A stretch of 64,000 nucleotides of DNA from Thiorhodovibrio winogradskyi (GTDB lineage Bacteria; Pseudomonadota; Gammaproteobacteria; Chromatiales; Chromatiaceae). The notes under the pieces were generated by a model. It was not told where the DNA came from. It did not search any database and was given only the letters and a program-made list of their open reading frames with translations. The translations under genes and the position numbers were made by a program. This document shows positions 17,950-26,474 of the stretch, piece after piece; within the stretch, counting starts at the first letter, position 1, and the number at the start of each line of letters is the position of its first letter. The stretch lies in assembly GCF_036208045.1 (NCBI RefSeq), contig NZ_CP121472.1, positions 4,041,531 through 4,105,530 on the forward strand. The letters are read 5' to 3'.

Positions 17950-18825
17950 CTAACTGCCGAAAACGAGAGCGTTACACGCATTTTCAAATTTTGGGTTGAG
18001 TCCAAATATGGCGCCATCATAAGTTTTGATTTCCCCAAAAGGCGTACTTGTGATCCCGTTTCTTGGCCATTCTATCAGGATCCTCAATCCGGCATGCTCT
18101 AGCGCCACTCTTACGCGTTTATGCAATTCATCACTACGATGTGTTCCGAATAGAGCGAAACGGGTTTTGCTCAGACATCCTTTAAAGCCTGGGTTCGCAA
18201 TGAGATCGGCTTCTGCGCCTTGGATGTCGACATGAAGAACATCGATCACAGGCTCGGCAAAAAGCTCATCAATGGTTTTCATCGAGAAACAGTCAACTTC
18301 AGTCATTAGCGACATGCCAGCGGCAGCCTGGTAGGATGCACCGTAATCGCGATCAGGTTCTTTTATAACTGGGAATCGCGCAGCACCATCATAGCCAGCC
18401 GCTGCTTGCATCAGGTCAGTGCGAACATCCTGATATCCGCCCAAATTTTTTTTCACGTGCTGCCGCAGCCATTCGTAATGTGTTGCTTCAGCTTCTAAGG
18501 CCATTCCGTGGCAAGGCCTGTCGGGATGTAGAGTTTTGTAGGCCATTATTGAGGCTACCATCCATTGACCGTAGCCTGCTCCTAACTCGATCACGGAAAA
18601 GCGATCTCCTGCCAAGCGAGCGGCTAGAAGACATGCTATCCAGTCTACGGTCCATTCCGATGGTGCAGGATATCCGGGCTTGACTAAAGTGCCGATGGGC
18701 GAGACATTTTTTCGCCAACCTCGTTTATAGCTTGAATCGACAGCGCCGCCAAGGAAATCGTATACGCTTTGCCCATCTGAGACACTATTCTTGCGTTTGA
18801 ATTCAGCGAATATTGGCGGAACCAT
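17950..18825 (-). CDS. FkbM-type SAM-dependent methyltransferase
   Basis: A 291-residue class I methyltransferase. Motif I is VIELGAGYGQWMV, the acidic loop after strand 2 is MALEAEATHYEWL, and the FkbM signature is seen in the sequence SMKTIDELF followed by VLHVDIQGAEADLI. Family knowledge: such enzymes O-methylate sugars or other hydroxyls on natural products and glycans. It lies 57 bases upstream of the GT-D-fold gene on the same strand, so they are probably co-transcribed, and shares that gene's lower GC content. Its start faces the divergent LamG gene across 194 bases, which must hold both promoters; I see no clear consensus there. Confidence 0.87.
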   Translation of the reverse strand: MVPPIFAEFKRKNSVSDGQSVYDFLGGAVDSSYKRGWRKNVSPIGTLVKPGYPAPSEWTVDWIACLLAARLAGDRFSVIELGAGYGQWMVASIMAYKTLHPDRPCHGMALEAEATHYEWLRQHVKKNLGGYQDVRTDLMQAAAGYDGAARFPVIKEPDRDYGASYQAAAGMSLMTEVDCFSMKTIDELFAEPVIDVLHVDIQGAEADLIANPGFKGCLSKTRFALFGTHRSDELHKRVRVALEHAGLRILIEWPRNGITSTPFGEIKTYDGAIFGLNPKFENACNALVFGS

Positions 18826-19019
18826 GTCAGTTGTCTCTCCCGTGATCTTGTGCCGAAGCTGATGCTTCGAGCAATCTTATCACTATTCTACCGACTGTTT
18901 CGGCTCGCGTCGACGTGCTGTCATCGCTATCAGTTTTTCCCCTGATAGCAATAACCGCGGTTGATTATAGTCATGCACTGTGGGGATGAATTAACAAAGC
19001 CTAAATAAGTTGTATCCAA

Positions 19020-21584
19020 ATGATCGATATCAAGTGCTTGCCATTGCCGCTTCATTCTGCAGCTTTTATTTGTATTCTATCTATAAGTCTTGTTGTCGTT
19101 GTGATCGATGAGTCTCGTGCGAGCGAGTTATATAATGATCAGCAGGTTTTAACAGTGCGCAGTCTTAATCCTGTAGGCTATTGGCCACTAGAGGAAACAG
19201 ACAAAGTCCTGGTTGATTTGTCGCCAGCAAACAATCACGCACAGATTTTCAATACTCCCTGGTCGGGTGGGTTGCTGGACTTCAGTAGCTCCTACCAATA
19301 TCTTCACATCCCTGGTCCAGCGAACTATTTTCATCAAGCATTCACGATCGGCCTATGGGTCTACAGTCGACGGACATCATATTTGCGGGACGGTGTCGCG
19401 CTTATCGGTAGTTGGCCTCGTCAACCATTGCCAGTGTCTCTGCGTCTGAGTGGAAAGGACAAGCTGGCGGTTGAGGTCATCAGCAACAATCAGAAGGATG
19501 CACTCGGTTCAGTCGAGGCTGGAATCACGGTCGACGCGAATGCTTGGCAGCACGTTGTCTATTCTTTTAAGGATGGGCAAGGAAAACTCTACATCAATGG
19601 CAAGCTGGTGCATACCAAAGACGCGGTGCCGTATCGACCGGCTGCCAAGGGCCATGCCGTTCTGGCGGGTTACGACGCTGACTGGTGGGGTGTGCATCCT
19701 GTCGGCTCGCAATCGCTGGATGGCTCGCTGCGTCATCTCATCTTCTTCAACCGAGCCTTGACGGACGCCGAGGTCAAGGATCTCGCCTCAGCGACCAAGC
19801 CGCGAGTGAATCCACACCAGCAGGCGGCTGACGAGATCCGTGTCAAAGGACGCTTTATTAAGTTGTCGGACCTTGGCGAAGAGCCGCTCGAGGTCCAGCG
19901 GCAAGCCTTGTACCTCATGCACAATGACAAGTGGGACGGGGATCTCGATCAGAACGCAGAGTTACTCCGTGATTATCTGGCCGTTGCCCTGGACAGCGCA
20001 GCGCTGCGCTACGATGCCGTGCTCGTGCTGAAGAAGATGGGCGAGCTTCAACAGCTTGAATCTGCCGCGCCTAGATTGGCTGAGCTTGCGGCGGATGGAG
20101 GCGCCGCTCGGGTTGAGCGCGCCTCAGCGGCATTGGCATTGGGTGCCATGGGGCAGCCAGCCCTCACGCAGGTTGAGACCCTGCAGGCGACCTTGGAAGC
20201 GGACTTAGAGTCGACTGGCGCGCATATCCCCCGCGTCGAGGCAATTGTGCGCAATGCGCTCATCTATGCGCTGTTGCGTATCGCGCCCGAGCAACCGACT
20301 GTTAACCAGTTGCTCGGTCGGGCCTATGCCAAACCCCTGCTTGAGGTCCTGGATGTCGCTGCATTGGAGCGGCCGGAACTCAGCGATCTGGTCGGTCGGG
20401 GACAGTGGATGAAGGCCTTGGAGGTCGCCAAGGATCTGTTCAAAAAGCATCAGGTCTACTTCCTGACCCAGAACGACCCCTATCGTGATGCCCGGGCTGG
20501 CATCCATGAGCGTTCGTACACCTCGGCGGCCATGCACAAGGGGATCACCTATCAGTTTGGTAGCGGCAAATCCTACGCTGGCTGCGAGCCGATCACTCCA
20601 ACGGACTACAAGCAAGCGCTCGCTCGCTACGCAGAGAAGTATCCGGCATCAAACAAATGGCTAGACGGCGATGTGTCACAGATGCGGCGAGCCAGGCTGC
20701 GTGCGATCAGTCCGAGTCAGCCAGATAGAGCCGCGTTCATCGGTGGTCCTGACTTCCTGTTCAGTGCCCGCGATGGCAAGGTCTGTTGTTGGGCCGTAGC
20801 GATCGATCAAGACGGTTATCTCCATGTCATGGGGGGGCAGCACAACCAACCAAGATACGCAGACTATATGCCGGGCGCTTGGCAAGAGATCGGCCTGTCA
20901 GCAAACAAGATGAGTGCTCAGTACCCGACAACCTTGTATTGGGTGTCCAAGCGTCCGCTTGAGATCGACGCGTTCAACTTCGTCGGCTTCAAGGATCATC
21001 CACGGGCTGTTCCAGCGACCTACCTGAATTACATGAACTTTGTTCAGGATCATCAGGGCAAACTCTATCTCTATGGCCGTGTCGATGGTTGGGGAATCCA
21101 AAGCTGGGGGCTGTTCGAGTACGACACCGGGAAACGGCGCTGGACGCCGATCGGTGGCTTGGCTGGAGGTGTGATTAAGTCAGCCCGAGCCAATAACTCG
21201 GAGTGGATGGGCTACCTCCAGCGACAATACCGGGGTCTAATTCCTCATGATAACGGTCCAAGGCTACTCGCTTGGGCATGGCAGCCACATTTTTATAACT
21301 ACAACAGATCCAAAAAAGGAGTTCGTTTCGACCCCGAGAACCGAATGATTGTTCAAATCGGAGTCCGGGGTCTGGATGTGGACGGCCGCTACGCAAGCCA
21401 CCAACTCTTTGCCTATTCCGATGACGGCGGCAAGACCTTTCACCGTGCGGATGGCTCCCTTGTCGCCTTGCCGCTCACGGCAAATCCCGCTCCAGCGCAT
21501 AACGCCAAGGTATCCTTGGGACTGAATCGGCTATGGATCATGCAATGGACAGCCCTTTTGACATGGGCCGGACTCGGACCCTAA
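19020..21584 (+). CDS. Secreted LamG / HEAT-like / BNR-repeat protein
   Basis: The 854-residue protein has an N-terminal signal peptide or anchor (hydrophobic run to about residue 30, then SRASE). Residues about 45-260 are a LamG/concanavalin-like domain (NPVGYWPLEET, FTIGLWVYSRR, AWQHVVYSFKDGQGKLYING). Residues about 275-440 are helical and resemble HEAT-type repeats. Residues about 570-830 match the BNR_4 beta-propeller family (CCWAVAIDQDGYLHVMGG, NYMNFVQDHQGKLYLYGRVD), found in glycan-binding or glycan-cleaving secreted proteins. A role in binding or trimming the glycan made by the island is reasonable inference. The start is an ATG directly before the hydrophobic segment. Confidence 0.82.
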   Translation: MIDIKCLPLPLHSAAFICILSISLVVVVIDESRASELYNDQQVLTVRSLNPVGYWPLEETDKVLVDLSPANNHAQIFNTPWSGGLLDFSSSYQYLHIPGPANYFHQAFTIGLWVYSRRTSYLRDGVALIGSWPRQPLPVSLRLSGKDKLAVEVISNNQKDALGSVEAGITVDANAWQHVVYSFKDGQGKLYINGKLVHTKDAVPYRPAAKGHAVLAGYDADWWGVHPVGSQSLDGSLRHLIFFNRALTDAEVKDLASATKPRVNPHQQAADEIRVKGRFIKLSDLGEEPLEVQRQALYLMHNDKWDGDLDQNAELLRDYLAVALDSAALRYDAVLVLKKMGELQQLESAAPRLAELAADGGAARVERASAALALGAMGQPALTQVETLQATLEADLESTGAHIPRVEAIVRNALIYALLRIAPEQPTVNQLLGRAYAKPLLEVLDVAALERPELSDLVGRGQWMKALEVAKDLFKKHQVYFLTQNDPYRDARAGIHERSYTSAAMHKGITYQFGSGKSYAGCEPITPTDYKQALARYAEKYPASNKWLDGDVSQMRRARLRAISPSQPDRAAFIGGPDFLFSARDGKVCCWAVAIDQDGYLHVMGGQHNQPRYADYMPGAWQEIGLSANKMSAQYPTTLYWVSKRPLEIDAFNFVGFKDHPRAVPATYLNYMNFVQDHQGKLYLYGRVDGWGIQSWGLFEYDTGKRRWTPIGGLAGGVIKSARANNSEWMGYLQRQYRGLIPHDNGPRLLAWAWQPHFYNYNRSKKGVRFDPENRMIVQIGVRGLDVDGRYASHQLFAYSDDGGKTFHRADGSLVALPLTANPAPAHNAKVSLGLNRLWIMQWTALLTWAGLGP

Positions 21585-21591
21585 GGCGCCG

Positions 21592-22389
21592 TTAGGCTAA
21601 AGCTAACTTGTCGGTTTCGCTGATGCTAGGCTCCGCCGATTCATCCTTGGATACCGAATAACGATACTCCGACTCAAGCGGCGCGCCATGGCGGGCTTCC
21701 GCAATCACGAAGGTTGACTTGTAGGCATCAATCTTGCCGCCGCGTCGCTCGGCAATCTCGGTGACATAGCGACGCACTGGGTAATCCTGGTCTTTACCCC
21801 AGTTCCAGTCGCCGCCCGCAATGATTGCATTGGGAAAGGCATGATGGGCCGCGATGAGGTTCTCGCGACGGGGTCGGTTGACTACCACAAGCGTGGGATT
21901 AAGGTCCAATGCTTCCAGCATCTCAAAGGCCTTGGCCCAAGTCATTGGGGCAAGGATGGAGCGCTCAATGAACTCCGAAAGATTGTTTTGCACACAGGAA
22001 ATGACACCATGCTGCTTGAGCAGACTCGCGTATTCCGCGAGTGCTTCCTCTCCATAAGCATTAATAGCCCAGGGTACCGATTGCAGGCTATGGACATAAT
22101 CGATGACCTTCTCTTCCCAGGTATCGACCAGCACACAGCGTAACTCGGGAAAGCGGGACAGCCAAATACGCGCGGCGCCACCCATGAAGGCATCGATTTC
22201 CAGCACCAGCCCCTTGGGATGTCGCTCGATTACGCTATCAATAAGTTCCCGTCCAGCACCGCCCAAGCTCCAGCTAAAGGGCTCGACACCTTCAAGGCTT
22301 GGCTGCTCCGGCCATGGATACTGTTCCAGCACGCGTTCAAAACCCTCGTTGGCTGTCTTGCCTATCAATTCCGATTCCTCGTTGATCAT
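21592..22389 (-). CDS. Putative class I methyltransferase of the glycan island
   Basis: A 265-residue protein with a Rossmann-like start of the SAM fold (GLVLEIDAFMGGAARIWL, then LRCVLVDTWEE), followed by PTLVVVNRPRRENLIAAHHAF and NAIIAGGDWNW, which recalls the methyltransf_24 class. The glycine motif is atypical (EIDAFMGG rather than ExGxxxG), so catalytic activity is not certain. It ends only 8 bases from the convergent LamG gene and starts 35 bases after the stop of the exostosin gene, suggesting one operon with it. Confidence 0.65.
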   Translation of the reverse strand: MINEESELIGKTANEGFERVLEQYPWPEQPSLEGVEPFSWSLGGAGRELIDSVIERHPKGLVLEIDAFMGGAARIWLSRFPELRCVLVDTWEEKVIDYVHSLQSVPWAINAYGEEALAEYASLLKQHGVISCVQNNLSEFIERSILAPMTWAKAFEMLEALDLNPTLVVVNRPRRENLIAAHHAFPNAIIAGGDWNWGKDQDYPVRRYVTEIAERRGGKIDAYKSTFVIAEARHGAPLESEYRYSVSKDESAEPSISETDKLALA

Positions 22390-22423
22390 TGATGGGTCTC
22401 CTCAACCTCGGTGTGCGCGATAT

Positions 22424-24556
22424 TCAATCGAATGGACGAAACGCGAGTTTATCACGGAAGCGCGCGTAGACATCGAGGCAGGCCCGCGACATCTGCTCAA
22501 CGCGGGATGCATCCAAGGCACGCAATTGGGTAAATAAGCTATCGAGCGCGGACTCTTTGATGAAGAGGCAACAGTCAGCCAATCCTGCCGTGCCTGAACT
22601 GGTGGTGGGTGGCTGCCACTGGTCCGCGATTATCACAGGGATGGCACCTACCCCAAGGGACTCCCAAACTCTAAGTGTATTCGGGCCGGCACCGGCGGGG
22701 CATAGCGAAAAGACGGAGTCGCTTAGGATGGCGTTGTAACGTCGCATCGAGGCATTTTGAGCGGATGTCACCTCCTGGGTCAGTGCCTTGGATTTGACCT
22801 GCTCGATAAAGACTGTGTCATTGAAATGCCATTTCTCGCTCACCTCGACTAGGACGTCGTCTTTGGTCTCCTTGCGAGCGACCTCGGCCAAGCGCAGCCG
22901 CAAATCGGATGGATAATGCGACATATGCGCGCCGATGAAGGAGGCCAGATAACGCTTTTCGGCGGGAGGCTTGCCGATGATCAGCCCTTCGGAACGGCCA
23001 GGGGCTTCGAGATTGACAGCCATCAAGGGCCAACTATGAATGCGAAGCGCGGGGGTTGCGAGTGACGGCGCTTCGTCTTTAACGCAGTGAGCAACATGGA
23101 GATCGGTAATGCCCAGGGCTTCGAAGCGCTCGAGCAAGCGTCGCCAGTGAATGGTTTGGCAGACGGTATGGACTCGCAGACGGTAACCCTGTTGGGCGCA
23201 GAATGCACGCAGACCGCGCAATCGCACTTCAATGACGGATAGCGCGCTCTCAGGGAAACTGCCGATGTCGTTGTAAGATGCCCACGGGAGTGGCAGATAG
23301 CAATGGATACAAGCTGTTTTCTGGTCTAGATTCTGCCCCGGGGGAATCTTGCGATGATTTTCACACGCCTGCCGCTCGGTTGCCGCGGGATACTGCCAAA
23401 ACTGGATGTCACCCGGAAAACGTGGTCGGTCCGCAACCTGAATCGGCGTGGCATCCAAGATCGGCGGCACGAATGCAGCCATGAGTTCAAGCGCCAAGTG
23501 TCCGCTCTCGTTAATCACCGGGCCTTGCAGGTCGAGGATGCGCGCGTTATTAATGGCGAGACGGTCTAGGCAGAGCACGCGAGAACCGGCACGCTTGATG
23601 AGAAAACGGCTACCCTGATGAAAGACGCGCTCCCCTGTTTGCAGTAGCCGTTGCACTTCGTTGATTGACGCATGGTTAACTAGGTCTGAGCGAATACCAG
23701 GCACATGCTGACGGGAAGTCATCTGCTGAATCGGTCGAGACGTGCTTGGCTGTCGCTCCTGTCGCGGCGAAATTGACTTCGGCTCTCCCAAGGCTTCATT
23801 TTGCCAGGTATCTAGGCGGTTATTGATCGTGATGTTGCCGATCTGGTGCTGACCTCGTTTCCAGATGTCGATGTCTAGTCGCGCGGGGTCGGTAAGCTCT
23901 GCGCCGGGATAGACGTAGGCCACGGCCCCCATCACCCTGTCGTCGGTTCGCTTGGAATAGCTGCGTTGCTCCGTCTCATGAACGTGAATGCCATGCAGAT
24001 GCGGAAATGGATTGATCAGAGTCCAGCCATGCAGCGCGAACAGATAACCGACCTTATTGTCGCAACGGGGCACCCCGAGCGGAATCTCCAGGCTTTTCAA
24101 CAGTGGCGTCGGCAATCTGGCTGGCAAACGCAAGGCCCAAGTGTCCTGCGACCATTGCGGATTTGGATGGGGCTTGAGTTCGCCGGCAACGCGGTCGAAT
24201 CGACTCAAGCCAACAAAAACAGGCCCGGACGCTTGCTCTGACTCAAACACCTGCTCGAGCAAGCTAAGGGTCTCGTCGAAATAGATATCGGAATTGGCTA
24301 ACAGTGCGATACCCGTGGTCGCTGATCGCGCCGCATCCTCGAGCCACAGGCGATAGGTCGGGCGGTCGTTGGTAGTGACAATGCGGATCTTATCGTGTTG
24401 AACGGGTGGCTGATGGTCGTCGTCGATCAGCAGCACGACATGCCTGATTGCATCGCACGCCAAGTTGATGCGCAGACACTCGTCCAGTTCGGCTTGGCGT
24501 TCTTCGGTCGCGGCAGCGTAGTAAGGAGTCCAAAGCGTGATGGGAAGTCGAGTCAT
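22424..24556 (-). CDS. Exostosin-family (GT47-like) glycosyltransferase, two domains
   Basis: A 710-residue protein. Residues 1-200 form a GT-A-like N-terminal part (LPITLWTPYYAA, then IALLANSDIYFDE with a DxD-like nucleotide-sugar site). Residues about 250-370 form a linker with a possible beta domain (FLIKRAGSRVLCLDRLAI). Residues about 400-690 match the exostosin domain (KRYLASFIGAHMSHYPSDLR, AILSDSVFSLCPAGAGPNTL, RVWESLGVGAIPVII). Exostosin-type enzymes add sugars such as glucuronic acid or GlcNAc to glycan chains; bacterial versions occur in capsule clusters. Together the domains suggest a bifunctional enzyme. It lies between the GT2 gene (84 bases upstream) and the methyltransferase gene in a minus-strand operon. 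Confidence 0.83.
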   Translation of the reverse strand: MTRLPITLWTPYYAAATEERQAELDECLRINLACDAIRHVVLLIDDDHQPPVQHDKIRIVTTNDRPTYRLWLEDAARSATTGIALLANSDIYFDETLSLLEQVFESEQASGPVFVGLSRFDRVAGELKPHPNPQWSQDTWALRLPARLPTPLLKSLEIPLGVPRCDNKVGYLFALHGWTLINPFPHLHGIHVHETEQRSYSKRTDDRVMGAVAYVYPGAELTDPARLDIDIWKRGQHQIGNITINNRLDTWQNEALGEPKSISPRQERQPSTSRPIQQMTSRQHVPGIRSDLVNHASINEVQRLLQTGERVFHQGSRFLIKRAGSRVLCLDRLAINNARILDLQGPVINESGHLALELMAAFVPPILDATPIQVADRPRFPGDIQFWQYPAATERQACENHRKIPPGQNLDQKTACIHCYLPLPWASYNDIGSFPESALSVIEVRLRGLRAFCAQQGYRLRVHTVCQTIHWRRLLERFEALGITDLHVAHCVKDEAPSLATPALRIHSWPLMAVNLEAPGRSEGLIIGKPPAEKRYLASFIGAHMSHYPSDLRLRLAEVARKETKDDVLVEVSEKWHFNDTVFIEQVKSKALTQEVTSAQNASMRRYNAILSDSVFSLCPAGAGPNTLRVWESLGVGAIPVIIADQWQPPTTSSGTAGLADCCLFIKESALDSLFTQLRALDASRVEQMSRACLDVYARFRDKLAFRPFD

Positions 24557-24640
24557 AAGGTAAGCCGGTGGCAGCTTTACAGGGCTACAGGGCGTTTGTC
24601 ACCGAGACTGAACCGACGCCCTTTGCGTTTACGATCTAGT

Positions 24641-25990
24641 TTAGGTTGGAATCAGCCTCTCGAGCAGCGCATCGGCCCCGAGCCGGTGCGAACAGATGGC
24701 AGCGGGCGCCTGGAAGGGCCGCGGATCAAGCGGGAATTGGAGCCTGGGCAACTCTGCCTGATCATTGTGCCAGGACTCCCATGCCTGCTGGTAGTCGCGA
24801 CGGATTGGGGCAACGCCACGCTCATCCAGATAGGTGGCATCGTTGGTTGTCAGCGACTGGCTCGCGTCGAGCTGCAGCATCAGGGGACGTTCGATAACAC
24901 GAAGGCATTGCGGGGTGTAACGGCGAATGCGCGCAAGGATCTCTGCATCCGCGCCAACGCGGACACTGTCCCATGCCCCCAAGCGCTGTTCGAAGTAGTT
25001 CCGCTCGAAGAGCAGGGAAGGAAAGCAGAGCCGCAGCACGCCATCCTCGGCGATCCAGTCGGGATCTCGAAAGCGGGTGACGCGCCCATTTTCTTGCATC
25101 CGCAGCATGCGCCCCATGGTGACCCGCGGTTCCCCATCGGGGGCGTTGATGAGTGGCAATATCTGGTCGGCCAGCCGAGTCGGAAAGGCCCAGTCATCAG
25201 CGTCGTGGACGGTGAGATATTGACCGCGCGCATGGACTAGGCCGACATTCTTGGCCACATAGGGCCCACCATTGGTTCGCAAGGTCAGGACACGCACGCG
25301 CGGATCCTGTTGTTGTAAGCTTTCGGCGATCACCCGACTTGCGTCTGTGCTGGCATCGTCGATCAGCAACAACTCCAATGACTGCCAGGTTTGCTCAAGG
25401 ATGGATCGCACGGCTAGATGCAGCGTGGTCTCGGCGTTGTATACCGGCATCAGCACGCTGATGAGAGGCCCCTGCCCGTGTCGGGGAAGATGCTCCAGAT
25501 GAGCAGACCTTAACCGCTGAAATCGTGGCTCCAGGCCAGGTTCTAGGTCCAGTTGATAGGGAGCTTTCTCTTGGGTTTCGCTCTCTGACAGATAAGCGAG
25601 GTATTTGTTGATAAATCGCAGCCACAGGCTCTCGACTTCAAGGGCCTGGTTGGCGTACAGCAGGTTGAGTGCGGGAACCTCGGTCCCATGTGCATGCATA
25701 AACGCCAGCGCGATTCCTTGCAAAGCTTCATGCTGGCGAGCCAGTTGATCAGCCTGATGCAAGATTCCCATATGCCGCTTGGATGCGTGAACGGCACCTG
25801 TATCGCGTGAGAACGGGGGCGTTCCTGGCACTGCCTCGCCCCGGGCCGCATAGGTCAAAGGTGCTCGCCAACCGGCTTTGTACAAATGATTGTCAAGCTC
25901 CACCGCATGATTGAGCGCCAGCTCAGGGGTCTCGATGGAACGCTTACGCGCCGCGGCAAGCGCCTGCCGCACGGCTGCTGGAAGTTCCAT
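24641..25990 (-). CDS. Family 2 glycosyltransferase
   Basis: The 449-residue protein has a helical N-terminal part (residues 1-160) and a GT2 domain from about residue 178 to 400 (LISVLMPVYNAETTLHLAV, LLLIDDASTDASR, NGGPYVAKNVGL, HDADDWAFP). The end of the domain, WDSVRVGADAEILARIRR, mirrors WDEVKVGADSELYERIRV in the large fusion at 11.6-14.7 kb, so the two share a common GT2 ancestor. It heads the minus-strand operon with the exostosin and methyltransferase genes. It would add one sugar residue from a nucleotide donor at the cytoplasmic face. Confidence 0.9.
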   Translation of the reverse strand: MELPAAVRQALAAARKRSIETPELALNHAVELDNHLYKAGWRAPLTYAARGEAVPGTPPFSRDTGAVHASKRHMGILHQADQLARQHEALQGIALAFMHAHGTEVPALNLLYANQALEVESLWLRFINKYLAYLSESETQEKAPYQLDLEPGLEPRFQRLRSAHLEHLPRHGQGPLISVLMPVYNAETTLHLAVRSILEQTWQSLELLLIDDASTDASRVIAESLQQQDPRVRVLTLRTNGGPYVAKNVGLVHARGQYLTVHDADDWAFPTRLADQILPLINAPDGEPRVTMGRMLRMQENGRVTRFRDPDWIAEDGVLRLCFPSLLFERNYFEQRLGAWDSVRVGADAEILARIRRYTPQCLRVIERPLMLQLDASQSLTTNDATYLDERGVAPIRRDYQQAWESWHNDQAELPRLQFPLDPRPFQAPAAICSHRLGADALLERLIPT

Positions 25991-26474
25991 GCTGATGCCA
26001 AGCTATCCTCCTAGCTATTGTTTCCGACGCTCATGGGGGAATCACCAACCCCACATTGGAGCTGCTATTTCACAGTCGGACAACGACGATGTAATTACGC
26101 GGAACGCGCTTACTACGCCCTGCCCCGAATCTTAGCGGAATCCAACAGCAAGAGCTGCGAACGAACCATCATGATACTTCTGCAGGGTGGCTGAAGTTTT
26201 GGGAGCGGATCCGCGAATCTTGCGTATAATATCAGCTGCAAATTAAGAGGGACAGCCGGCCATCGTCCTGGCCCTTGATCCTAGTCCATCATCCCAACCA
26301 GGTTGGTTGTTACGCGGCAGATCAACCATTGGCAAAGCACCCCAGGTCGCCTTGCCATGCGGTTGGCAAGAAGCATCCAGCAGGCTAAGTTCGTTCTTGC
26401 TATTGATTTTGCGGGCGATTATGATTTTTTCGTACGCCTGCGCTAAACCTTAAAACAATCAGGATCTCAATCTC
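25991..26474. other. 484-base intergenic region between divergent genes
   Basis: No gene is visible. It must carry the promoters for the minus-strand GT2 operon and the plus-strand coiled-coil gene. A TATAAT at 26225-26230 (context CTTGCGTATAATATCAG) is a good -10 match on the plus strand, but no clear -35 lies at 16-18 bases upstream. A leader of about 235 bases would precede the plus-strand gene. Confidence 0.4.
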
